The position numbers and the translations under genes are program-made. Under the pieces are notes generated by a model, which had not been told where the DNA came from, did no database searches, and was given only the letters and a program-made list of their open reading frames with translations. This document shows positions 1-7,164 of a stretch of DNA of 64,000 bases, piece after piece. This DNA is from Amorphoplanes digitatis (GTDB lineage Bacteria; Actinomycetota; Actinomycetes; Mycobacteriales; Micromonosporaceae). The stretch lies in assembly GCF_014205335.1 (NCBI RefSeq), contig NZ_JACHNH010000001.1, positions 2,598,501 to 2,662,500 of the forward strand, given 5' to 3'. Each line of letters begins with the position of its first letter. The stretch's first letter is position 1.

Positions 1-701
1 AAGTTGGTGTGCGCGCCGGCGCCGTTCCAGTCGCCCTTGACCGGCTTCGGGTCGAGGGTGGCGGAGACGTTGAAGTCCTCGGCCGTACGGTAGAGCAGCC
101 AGCGGGCCACCCAGAGCTCGTCGGCGACCTCGAGCGGAGAGACCGGGCCGACCTGGAACTCCCACTGGCCGGGCATGACCTCGGCGTTGATGCCGGAGAT
201 GCGCAGGCCGGCCTTGAGGCAGTTGTCCAGGTGAGCCTCGACGATGTCGCGCCCGAAGATCTCGTCGGCGCCGACGCCGCAGTAGTAGCCGCCCTGCGGT
301 GCCGGGAAACCGCCGACGGGGAAGCCGAGCGGCCGCACGCCGTCGAAGAAGGTGTACTCCTGCTCGATGCCGAAGATCGGCTCCTGCGCGGCGAACCGCT
401 CCGCCATCTCGGCCAGTTCGGCGCGGGTGTTGGACGCGTGCGGCGTCAGGTCGATGTTGAGGACCTCGCACAGCACCAGGATGTCGCCGTCGCCGCCGCG
501 GATCGGGTCGGGACAGGTGAAGACCGGCTTGAGCACGAGGTCGGAGGAGTGTCCCACGGCCTGGTTCGTGGAGGACCCGTCGAAGCCCCAGAGCGGCAAC
601 TCGGCGCCCTTCGCGTCGTCCTCGAAGATCTTCGTCTTGGAGCGGAGCTTGGCCGTCGGCTGCGTGCCGTCGATCCAGATGTACTCAGCCTTGAAGCTCA
701 C
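1..701 (-). CDS. glnII: Glutamine synthetase type II (GlnII), partial
   Basis: Makes glutamine from glutamate, ammonia and ATP in the cytosol. The reading frame begins VSFKAEYIWIDG and runs through LWGFDGSSTNQA, EQEYTFFDG and DWNGAGAHTN, which are hallmarks of the eukaryotic-type GSII (about 340 aa in Streptomyces); the last third lies beyond the window edge. I chose the GTG at 701: GAAGG lies about 9 nt upstream, and Streptomyces GlnII proteins start MTFKAEYIW. An in-frame ATG at 710 directly abuts the same GAAGG and would leave no spacer. A GlnR-type box lies 75-112 bp upstream, so nitrogen-limitation control is likely. Family call is secure; the start is an inference. Confidence 0.95.
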   Translation of the reverse strand, partial: MSFKAEYIWIDGTQPTAKLRSKTKIFEDDAKGAELPLWGFDGSSTNQAVGHSSDLVLKPVFTCPDPIRGGDGDILVLCEVLNIDLTPHASNTRAELAEMAERFAAQEPIFGIEQEYTFFDGVRPLGFPVGGFPAPQGGYYCGVGADEIFGRDIVEAHLDNCLKAGLRISGINAEVMPGQWEFQVGPVSPLEVADELWVARWLLYRTAEDFNVSATLDPKPVKGDWNGAGAHTN

Positions 702-775
702 GATCCACATCCTTCGGGTGGTGCTGACAGCGGCACCGGGGCGCCGTGGGACGACAGGGAGCCTGTCGACCTGCG

Positions 776-813
776 GTTTCCCGGCCGTTGCCCGTATGTG
801 AACGCGGTGTTAC
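776..813 (-). promoter_or_regulatory. GlnR box upstream of glnII
   Basis: Read on the minus strand, four 5-mers GTAAC, TTCAC, GCAAC and GAAAC follow each other at exact 6-nt spacings. This matches the actinobacterial GlnR consensus (gTnAc-n6-GaAAc, a-site/b-site repeated). glnII is an established GlnR target in Streptomyces, so the site is likely functional. The rest of 814-960 shows nothing I can support. Confidence 0.8.
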
Positions 814-960
814 CTGGGTGTGCCCATGGTCACGCGCCGGAAGCGCCAGCACGGCATGGGCGGCGGCGCGCTCCCCCAAACCGCGCAAACAGACATGGGT
901 CCGACGTCGCCGACCGCTTCAGCGTGGCCCCGCGCAGGTCGGCGGCCCGGCCACCGCTAC

Positions 961-1258
961 CTACTGCCAGACCACCGAATCCGGAACCGCCGCCTCGGCG
1001 GCCGAGACCGCCTCCGCCAACGTGTGAAATCCCCGCGAGTCCGGCCAGAAGAGCCTGCCGTCATCGGGCCACCCCGGCCGATGCCGCACGTAGTACAGCT
1101 GGCCCTCCTCGTTCAACTCCGGAAACCTCCCCTGGCTCGAGGTCACCGCCGGCCTCCGCCACGGCATACCAGAAGTCGAAGTCGAGCCTGACCACCCGCA
1201 CCGTCGTGGGCGCGATGCCGTCGTACAGCCACACGCCTGTCGCGACGATCGCCTCCAT
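961..1258 (-). pseudogene. Frameshifted small hypothetical gene
   Basis: Two frames join into one plausible protein of about 98 aa. The first runs from an ATG at 1258 (MEAIVATGVWLYDGIAPT, then VRLDFDFWYAVAEAGGDLEP). The second continues as FPELNEEGQLYYVRHRPG and GRLFWPDSRGFHTLAEAV and stops at 961. The switch falls in the run CCAGGGGAGGTTT near 1125-1135; removing one G restores a single frame. It may be a real frameshift or a sequencing error in a G run. No function recognised. There is no clear ribosome site upstream. The joined protein overlaps the longer frame of the next entry, which supports one or the other, not both. Confidence 0.5.
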
Positions 1259-1905
1259 GCATCGAGCGTAACCAGGCCATCAGAACGCCCTGGGCTCCTC
1301 AAACTCCGAGGCGGCGGAGCTCGCCCGGGCGCGAGGAAACGGGACCGGTGCCGGTCGGTGAGTCCCACCCGACGGCTGGTCTCGCCTGGTGGGTGCCCCT
1401 GAGCTGATCCCACTGGGCTGGTGGTTCTGTTCGTCGGGTGTGTCTGTGCGGGTCCGGCCTGGCGGCGGGTCTCCGGCGGATGCCTCTGGTCGGTTTGCGC
1501 CTGGCCGGCCGCCTTGTTGGGCGAGCACGTATGCGCGGGCTTCCTGCTGCCTGGAGGTTCGCTCTGGTCGCCGGTCCGCCGGTCGAAGCGTGGTGACGCG
1601 TCGTGGTGGGTCGAGATGGTGCGGTTCGGCGCCGGGCGCCGGGCCGGCTCGACCGGAACTGGCGCGGGCGGCCGGGTGTGCCGCGGACTCGCCGGGTGTG
1701 ACTCGTCCGGGCCTGCGGCGGTGTGCTCATCTTGTCGGCCGGCCAGCTGGCGCAGGCGCCGGGCGTGGCGTTGAGTAAGGCCCCATGCGCGGTGTCGCTC
1801 GTGGTCGCGGCGGAACTGGTCGCGCTCGGGGGAATAGTTGCGGGATGCGGTGCGGTCACGCATGGCGGCCAGTTCGCTGCTGGTGAAGAATTGAAGCTGC
1901 CGCAT
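961..1905 (-). CDS. Hypothetical protein with actinomycete-type N-terminus, C-terminus doubtful
   Basis: The frame opens at an ATG at 1905 with MRQLQFFTSSELAAMRDRTA followed by RNYSPERDQFRRDHERHR. This arginine-rich helical N-terminus is the convincing part and resembles small uncharacterised proteins I associate with Micromonosporaceae. After about residue 60 the protein becomes low-complexity and rich in Arg, Pro and Thr. From about residue 255 it runs into the second frame of the frameshifted gene above, so the annotated end at 961 is probably artificial if that frameshift is a sequencing error. Upstream sequence lacks a strong ribosome site. Function unknown. Confidence 0.4.
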   Translation of the reverse strand: MRQLQFFTSSELAAMRDRTASRNYSPERDQFRRDHERHRAWGLTQRHARRLRQLAGRQDEHTAAGPDESHPASPRHTRPPAPVPVEPARRPAPNRTISTHHDASPRFDRRTGDQSEPPGSRKPAHTCSPNKAAGQAQTDQRHPPETRRQAGPAQTHPTNRTTSPVGSAQGHPPGETSRRVGLTDRHRSRFLAPGRAPPPRSLRSPGRSDGLVTLDAWRRSSRQACGCTTASRPRRCGWSGSTSTSGMPWRRPAVTSSQGRFPELNEEGQLYYVRHRPGWPDDGRLFWPDSRGFHTLAEAVSAAEAAVPDSVVWQ

Positions 1906-2144
1906 GGATTAATTGTCCCGGATCGGCCGACGGTTGTCCTTTCCGGATCCGCTTTCGATCATGCCAACTTGTCGAAGACAAACGCTGGACGAGGAATGGC
2001 TTCTTGATTAGACGGCCATGCAATGAAGCCAGAACGATGCGCGCCTGGGCCGACTGCTCGGTGGAATGCAGCCCGCGTAACCGGTGCGCAGGCCCGGGTA
2101 ATCCATTGAATCAGTCTCCATCGGTTAATGGAGAACCTTCGACC
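1906..2144. other. Intergenic region, relatively AT-richer
   Basis: No gene supported. This 239-bp stretch has visibly more A/T than its surroundings and separates the glnII-side genes from the catabolic island. A short weak inverted repeat (CCATT...AATGG, about 2103-2131) lies just beyond the end of the left operon and could aid termination, but it lacks a strong stem or T run. Confidence 0.4.
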
Positions 2145-2888
2145 TCAGAAGTCGCGGAGGAGGGTGCCGGCGCCGTACACCTTGTCGGTGATGTTGTTTT
2201 CGCGGAGGGCCATCCACCAGGTGGCGGCGTTGATGGCGATTACCGGTTTGCCGAGCCAGCGTTCGGCCTCGTCGGCGAGGCGGACCATTGACAGGTTGGT
2301 GCCGCATTGGACGATCGCGTCGATGTCGGGGGCGTTGACGGCGAGGATGGCGCGGCGGAGTTCGGGTTCGGTGACGTGGGCGATGGATACCGCTGTCGGG
2401 CACTTGAGGCCCTCGATGTTCGCCACCTCGAAGCCGATCTCGCCGAAGAAGCGCACCACGTTGGCGTCGCCGATCGGCTGGTAGGGGGTGACCACGCCGA
2501 TGCGGCGGGCGCCGTACAGGTTGAGTGCTCGTTCGCAGGCCTCGGCGCCCGTCGCGACCTCCAGGCCGGTGATCTCGTGGATCTGGCGGACGAACTCGCG
2601 GTTGCCCTCGACGCCGCCCCAGAACGTCTCGGCCGACATGCCCATGACCATGTAGTCGGGTTCGCAGGTGAGTACCCGCTCGCAGGCGGAGCCGATCTCG
2701 GAGCGGATCTGCACGAGCAGGTTCTCGAAGTTCGCGTCGTCCGACAGGTCCTGGTTGCGGATGTGGATGCGGGAGAAGTGCGCGGTCACGCCCGCGACCG
2801 TCATCGAGTAGAAGTCGGGCTCGACGATCGTGTTGGTGGACGGGGCGATGACGCCGAACTTTCGGCGCCAGCCGAGTGCGTCGGTCAT
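2145..2888 (-). CDS. Maleate isomerase / arylmalonate decarboxylase-like protein
   Basis: 247-aa cytosolic enzyme of the Asp/Glu racemase superfamily. The N-terminal FGVIAPSTNTIVEPDFYSM and the late VQCGTNLS (one catalytic-type Cys) are typical of maleate cis-trans isomerases and arylmalonate decarboxylases. The position where maleate isomerases carry the first Cys reads VMGMSAETFWGG, with no Cys; arylmalonate decarboxylase has a comparable MGTS-type segment and likewise uses a single Cys. A decarboxylase or a one-Cys isomerase acting on a substituted maleate or malonate is therefore possible. It is the last gene of the nine-gene minus-strand operon; its ATG overlaps the preceding stop (ATGA). 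Substrate unknown. Confidence 0.8.
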   Translation of the reverse strand: MTDALGWRRKFGVIAPSTNTIVEPDFYSMTVAGVTAHFSRIHIRNQDLSDDANFENLLVQIRSEIGSACERVLTCEPDYMVMGMSAETFWGGVEGNREFVRQIHEITGLEVATGAEACERALNLYGARRIGVVTPYQPIGDANVVRFFGEIGFEVANIEGLKCPTAVSIAHVTEPELRRAILAVNAPDIDAIVQCGTNLSMVRLADEAERWLGKPVIAINAATWWMALRENNITDKVYGAGTLLRDF

Positions 2889-3526
2889 ACGGGTTCTCCA
2901 ACGGTCGTCACGGCCGGTGCGCGCACCGTGAGCCACGCCGCGGTCAGCAGCGCGAGCTGCGCGGCCGTGTTGAGGGACTGTTCGAGCCACTGGTAGGCGA
3001 CGGTGTCGTGCGCGGCCGAGCCGCGCAGCGGCACCAGCGAGGTCACCAGGACCAGGCCGAGGACGTACAGGGAGACGGCACACCATCGCCGTTGGCGGGC
3101 CGCGATGACGGCGGCGAGCACGCTCACCGCGGTGACGCCGAGCACGGCCAGGATGAACATCGGTTGCAGGCTGCCGACCAGTACCGATGTTCCGGCGGCG
3201 AGCGTGAAGGTGAGCGCGAACGGCCAGACACGCACCCGCGCGCCGCGCCGCACGGCGACCGCGAGGGCCCAGACGAGCAGGGCGGCGCCGGCGGCCATGA
3301 GCGGGAACAGGGCCTGCTCCAGCAGGCGGGGGTCGCCGCCGCCGGCCGCGACCGTCAGCTTCCAGGCGCACTTGGCCAGCCCGCCGGCGCCGATCAGCAG
3401 GGCGCCGGCGAGCCCGGCGGTGCGGGCCGGGCCGGCCGGTACGGCGCGGGTGAGCAGGACGAAGCCGGCGAGGCCGAGCAGGACGGGCACGAAGTCCTCG
3501 ACGGCCAGCCAGATCGGATAGTCCAT
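2885..3526 (-). CDS. Multi-spanning membrane protein, unknown function
   Basis: 213-aa very hydrophobic protein with about six or seven membrane segments: near residues 13-30, 38-52, 72-92, 100-120, 122-146, 149-168 and 185-203. No recognised transporter signature. It overlaps the downstream gene by ATGA and follows the SDR stop by one nucleotide, so it is firmly inside the RCCR/Rieske operon. A role in substrate entry or in membrane placement of the lipophilic substrate is possible but unproven. Confidence 0.75.
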   Translation of the reverse strand: MDYPIWLAVEDFVPVLLGLAGFVLLTRAVPAGPARTAGLAGALLIGAGGLAKCAWKLTVAAGGGDPRLLEQALFPLMAAGAALLVWALAVAVRRGARVRVWPFALTFTLAAGTSVLVGSLQPMFILAVLGVTAVSVLAAVIAARQRRWCAVSLYVLGLVLVTSLVPLRGSAAHDTVAYQWLEQSLNTAAQLALLTAAWLTVRAPAVTTVGEPV

Positions 3527-3527
3527 C

Positions 3528-4286
3528 TCAGTCCTCGGCGAACAGGTCGCGCCTGCGGAACCCGGCGGTGGCGAAGCGGTAGGCCGCCTTGGGGCCGGTC
3601 AGCCAGGCCACCCGTCCGCCGTTCCTCGTGCCGGCAAGGACGCGGTCGGCGAGCCACGGCGCGACGGTCTCGACCCGGTCGGCGAGGATGTTGAAGATCT
3701 TCTTCGCCTTCTCGAACTCCTCGGGGGAGTAGTCCCGGGTGAGCAGGTCGGTGACGACCATCCCCGGCGACAGCAGGCCCACCTTGACACCGGTGTCCCG
3801 GAGCTCGCGGGCCATGGCCTTGGTGGCGTAGGTCAGGCCGCGCTTGGTGGCGCCGTACGGCGTGAGGCCCACGACGATCTGCCCGTTCGAGCCGAGACCC
3901 TCCATGTTCCAGAGCGCGCCGTGCCCCTGTTCGAGCATCGCGCCGAGAACCACCGCGCTGGCCTGGAGGGTGCCGCGCAGGTTCACGTCGACGACGGCGT
4001 CGATCTCGGCGGCGGGTAGCTCCCACAGCGGCCTGCGGCTGGTGGACAGCCCGGCGTTGTTGAGCCAGATGTCGACGCGGCCGAACCGGTCGACGGTCGC
4101 GTCCCACAGCTTGCGCACGTCCTCGCGCGACGTGACGTCGGCGACCACTCCGAGCGTACCGTCGGGGCCGTCGGCGGCGGACCGCCCGCAGAAGGCCACC
4201 GACGCGCCGCGCGCGGCGAACGCGTGGACCAGGCCCTTGCCGATGCCGCGGGTGCCGCCGGTGACCACCACGACCGGGGCGGTCAC
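3528..4286 (-). CDS. SDR oxidoreductase resembling chlorophyll b reductase (NOL/NYC1)
   Basis: 252-aa short-chain dehydrogenase. Visible motifs are TGGTRGIG (9-16, cofactor loop), NNAG (76-79) and YGATK (144-148, catalytic Tyr/Lys). Beyond generic SDR features it carries the pattern known from plant NOL/NYC1 chlorophyll b reductases: NMEGLGS (127-133) just before the YxxxK, then SPGMVVTDLL (173-182), FNI (198-200), ETVA (206-209) and LTGPK (229-233). In plants this family reduces the C7 formyl group of chlorophyll b to hydroxymethyl. GTG start overlaps the upstream stop (GTGA). The neighbours (Rieske, two RCCR-like, chlorophyllase-like) support a tetrapyrrole role; the exact substrate is inference. 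Confidence 0.8.
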   Translation of the reverse strand: MTAPVVVVTGGTRGIGKGLVHAFAARGASVAFCGRSAADGPDGTLGVVADVTSREDVRKLWDATVDRFGRVDIWLNNAGLSTSRRPLWELPAAEIDAVVDVNLRGTLQASAVVLGAMLEQGHGALWNMEGLGSNGQIVVGLTPYGATKRGLTYATKAMARELRDTGVKVGLLSPGMVVTDLLTRDYSPEEFEKAKKIFNILADRVETVAPWLADRVLAGTRNGGRVAWLTGPKAAYRFATAGFRRRDLFAED

Positions 4287-5206
4287 GGCGCCCACTCCAG
4301 CAGCCCGTGCAGCACCGAGTCGAGGCGCGCGCCCTCGAAGAGCTGGTACACCACCGACAGCCGCCGGCCCGCGGACATGCCCGGGGACGCGTCGACGGAG
4401 AACTCCCGGCCCTTGATCTTCCACACGTCGGTCAGGTGGAGCGAGGAGAAGGAGGCACGACCGAAACCGATGGCATTTCCGTACGCGCCGGGGCCCTCGA
4501 AGTGGAGGTCGTTGCCGTCGCGGCGGGTCTCCACCGCGAACTCCCGGTCGAGGCCCGCGCCGTCCCAGGTGATCAGGCGGCGGGTGCGCAGCAGGTCGAT
4601 CGGCTCCAGCCCGATGGTGACCCGCACGGTGCCGCGCAGCTTCTGGTCGGCGCCCCACAGCTCGCAGTCGCCGGCGTAGGCGCCGGCCTCCTTGGTGGGC
4701 AGGATGTACGGCACCGGGCCGCACCGGGTCTCGTTGTCGATCAGCTGGTCGACGAGCGCCGGGTCGCGGGTGTACACGCCGTTGAAGCAGCCGACCACCG
4801 ACCAGCCCTGGTACAGCACCGACGAGTAGACCTGGGTCTGTTCGTCGGGCAGCACCTGGTTCCAGGTGTTGAGGTCGACCTGCCAGCCGGGCCCGTAGTA
4901 GTGCGAGTCCACGAAGGACCCGTACGGCTGCCCCGTGCCGAAGAAGTCCGGCCCGGTGTACACCCGGTTCGCGTCCGAGTCGATCACACCGAAGGAGAAC
5001 GGCGCGCCGAGACGGAACCGCCCCGCCAGGGCGCCGCCGCCGATCAGGCCCCCGTCCATCCGGTACGTGGTGACGCCGTCGGCGAACTCCGACGACCGCC
5101 GGATCTCCTCGAAGCCGCACCACGTGCCGGTGTGGTCGAAGAGCGACGGCCGCCCGTGCCACTCGCCGGCGATGCGCTGCTGCCAGACGGAGGGCTGGGC
5201 CGTCAT
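4283..5206 (-). CDS. Unknown 307-aa protein of the RCCR/Rieske operon
   Basis: Not recognised with confidence. It has no signal peptide and no membrane segments. It is rich in aromatic and glycine residues with many alternating hydrophobic stretches, suggesting beta-barrel or beta-sandwich domains. An early segment (LFDHTGTWCGFEEI, then RMDGGLIGGG) and a later one (KLRGTVRVTIG, then LITWDGAGL) loosely recall lipocalin-like or DUF3598/bilin-lyase-type folds; this is a weak impression only. ATGA overlap with the upstream gene and GTGA with the downstream SDR tie it tightly to the operon. It is the obvious candidate for a missing step such as metal removal or tetrapyrrole binding, but nothing in the sequence proves that. 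Confidence 0.7.
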   Translation of the reverse strand: MTAQPSVWQQRIAGEWHGRPSLFDHTGTWCGFEEIRRSSEFADGVTTYRMDGGLIGGGALAGRFRLGAPFSFGVIDSDANRVYTGPDFFGTGQPYGSFVDSHYYGPGWQVDLNTWNQVLPDEQTQVYSSVLYQGWSVVGCFNGVYTRDPALVDQLIDNETRCGPVPYILPTKEAGAYAGDCELWGADQKLRGTVRVTIGLEPIDLLRTRRLITWDGAGLDREFAVETRRDGNDLHFEGPGAYGNAIGFGRASFSSLHLTDVWKIKGREFSVDASPGMSAGRRLSVVYQLFEGARLDSVLHGLLEWAP

Positions 5207-5895
5207 CGGTTGTCCACCAGTTCGAGGCGGACCGACTCGCTCTGCTCCTCGCCGAGCAGGCGCACGGTCTGCGCCCAGACCGGGTCGATCTCGGGGCTGA
5301 ACAGCAGCGCCCGGTGTGCCGCGTCCCGCTCGGGGTCGACGGCGGCCTTGACGTCCGAGGCGAGCAGCTCGAACCAGTGCCCGAGGTAGCCGTCGACCGC
5401 GTCGCCGATCCCCTCGAAGGCGTCCCGGGTCGCGCGGTTGACAAGCATCCAGGGCGACATCAGCGCGTACTGCCGCGGGGTGAGGTGTGCGGGGGTGAGC
5501 CCGTCGCGGGCGCGCACGTCCTGGTACAGCGCGGTGAGCGGCTCGTAGACCGTGTCCAGGTAGGGCAGCGAGGTGGCCAGGTCGACCCGGGGGATCAGGT
5601 CGAGGTGGAAGGCGTAGTTGTCGCCGTTGGCGACGGAGTCCAGCGTGAAGTGCGGTACGGCCGAGTCGGGCGCCGTGAACGCGAAGATCATGTGGCTGTC
5701 GAGGCCGATCGGCGGGACGGCCAGCGCCACGTTGACCGCCTTCACGACGGGACCGTCGCCGTGCCAGACCCGGATCCGGCCCACGGGCGCGGGGCTCATC
5801 GCCGAGGTCAGATCCCGGTCGCTGGACTCCTCGAGGGAGAGCCCGGCGAGAATCTTGTCGAGGGTGGTCGTGGCAAGGTCGGCGGGCAGGCTCAT
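5203..5895 (-). CDS. RCCR-like protein 1 (red chlorophyll catabolite reductase family)
   Basis: 230-aa protein with the central motif LDLIPRVDL (98-106) followed by SLPYLDTVYEPLTALY, matching in order and spacing the plant RCCR segment LD-x-P-x-R-K-D-L...DYL...YY. It ends with a helix carrying LLGEE (213-217), the counterpart of the conserved FGEE near the C-terminus of plant RCCRs. Plant RCCR, related to ferredoxin-dependent bilin reductases, reduces the C20/C1 double bond of red chlorophyll catabolite. This copy is shorter than the second one in the operon and lacks the SPTA motif (it reads ALMSPWMLV). ATG 5895 has GGAGG 7 nt upstream. A 73-nt gap separates it from the Rieske gene. Family call moderate to good; substrate inferred. 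Confidence 0.7.
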   Translation of the reverse strand: MSLPADLATTTLDKILAGLSLEESSDRDLTSAMSPAPVGRIRVWHGDGPVVKAVNVALAVPPIGLDSHMIFAFTAPDSAVPHFTLDSVANGDNYAFHLDLIPRVDLATSLPYLDTVYEPLTALYQDVRARDGLTPAHLTPRQYALMSPWMLVNRATRDAFEGIGDAVDGYLGHWFELLASDVKAAVDPERDAAHRALLFSPEIDPVWAQTVRLLGEEQSESVRLELVDNR

Positions 5896-5968
5896 GCCAT
5901 CGCCTCCGCTGGCGCTCCGGCGATGACATTCGTCGGGTGCTGAGTTGATGACTCGCTCGCAGGCTCGC

Positions 5969-7159
5969 TCATTTGATCTCCTCGTCGGACGGGCCCATCA
6001 GCTCGGCGGCGGCGACGGTCGGGTGTTCGCCGCGCGCCTTGTGCACCCAGGCGCGGGCCAGCTCGGGGTTCTCCCGGCGGGCCGGCGACGGGATCACCGT
6101 CGCGGTGCGCCGCGGCACGTCCCCGGTGATCTTGTCGTCGTCGGACAGCAGCCAGCCCTTCTCGGCCAGCTCCTGCCGGCGCCGCCGGTACTGCACGGCG
6201 ATCAGGTCGCTGCGGATGTGCAGTTCGGCGCCGAGGTCGAAGGGGAGCAGCTCGGGCCGGACCTTGTCGACGACCTCGGCGTCCTCGTAAAAGATCTTGA
6301 GGGTGCGCTGGATGGCGTTCTTGTCGGCCCATTTGCCGGTGAAGAACGTGCGCAGCGCGACCCACTTGACCAGGGTGTGCGTCTCGTCGATCGGGATGTT
6401 CGTGTCGTAGATGATCAGGTCGCCCAGCGGCAGCCGGACGTGCAGCTTGATCATGTTCGGCAGCATCCAGCCGGCGGACGTGGTGACCGGCGGCCGGTTG
6501 TTGAGGTCCTGACCGCGCATCCGGGCGAACCTGCCCCAGATGCCCCGCGGCGCCGGCGGGTACAGGTCGACGGTGGCGAACGCCGACCACTCGTCCGGCT
6601 GCTCGAGCTCGTACTCGGGCACCTCGGGCTTCTCCGGGTTGCCGAACGCGCCGGCGTGCACGAACGGCGCGTGCGCGATGTCGCAGCCGTTCTCCAGGAT
6701 CCGCTCGTAGTTGGCGTTCCACAGGAACTCGCCGGTGACCGCGCGGAACCGGCCGCCGTTCTCGACGAGATCGTCGAACTCGGGCCAGACCGGGATCGGC
6801 GGCCGCTCCTCCTCGGGCAGGTCACCCAGGTAGACCCAGACGAACCCGTACCTCTCCTGCGCCGGGTACGAGTCGACGCGGGCCTTGCGCGGCACGGGCC
6901 GGTCGGGCTGCGCCGGGATCTTCACGCACTGGCCGTCCGGCTGGTACTGCCAGCCGTGGTACGGGCAGACGACGCAGTCGTCCTTGAGCCAGCCGCCGGA
7001 GAGCGCCGCGCCCCGGTGCACGCACAGGTCGGACAGCGCGACGACCTTCCCCGACGGCGTGCGGTAGATGGCGAGGTGCTGGCCGAGCACGGTGACCCGG
7101 GCCGGCTTGTTCGTGACGCGGTCGGCGAACTCCACCGCGTACCAGAAGTTCTTGAGCAC
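5969..7159 (-). CDS. Rieske non-heme iron oxygenase, pheophorbide a oxygenase-like
   Basis: 396-aa oxygenase component. The Rieske 2Fe-2S site is C46-x-H48 ... C65-x2-H68 (within CVHRG and CVVCPYHGW). The mononuclear iron site N157-x2-D160-x2-H163-x4-H168 (NGCDIAHAPFVH) has the N-x2-D-x2-H-x4-H spacing used by pheophorbide a oxygenase (PaO) and vanillate demethylase-type enzymes. PaO opens the chlorophyll macrocycle with ferredoxin-supplied electrons. No C-terminal CxxC, hydrophobic C-terminal anchor or chloroplast peptide is present, unlike plant PaO. No reductase or ferredoxin is encoded next door, so electrons must come from elsewhere. GTG start at 7159. Context (two RCCR-like genes) strongly favours a ring-opening oxygenase; other aromatic substrates remain possible. 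Confidence 0.85.
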   Translation of the reverse strand: MLKNFWYAVEFADRVTNKPARVTVLGQHLAIYRTPSGKVVALSDLCVHRGAALSGGWLKDDCVVCPYHGWQYQPDGQCVKIPAQPDRPVPRKARVDSYPAQERYGFVWVYLGDLPEEERPPIPVWPEFDDLVENGGRFRAVTGEFLWNANYERILENGCDIAHAPFVHAGAFGNPEKPEVPEYELEQPDEWSAFATVDLYPPAPRGIWGRFARMRGQDLNNRPPVTTSAGWMLPNMIKLHVRLPLGDLIIYDTNIPIDETHTLVKWVALRTFFTGKWADKNAIQRTLKIFYEDAEVVDKVRPELLPFDLGAELHIRSDLIAVQYRRRRQELAEKGWLLSDDDKITGDVPRRTATVIPSPARRENPELARAWVHKARGEHPTVAAAELMGPSDEEIK

Positions 7160-7164
7160 GGGGG

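Noticed and set aside
9..1271. 420-codon plus-strand frame at the window start
   Set aside because: Antisense to glnII, whose frame carries unmistakable GSII motifs.
2103..2131. Inverted repeat CCATT...AATGG as terminator of the left operon
   Set aside because: Stem of only about five weak pairs and long loop; noted in the intergenic entry but not called.
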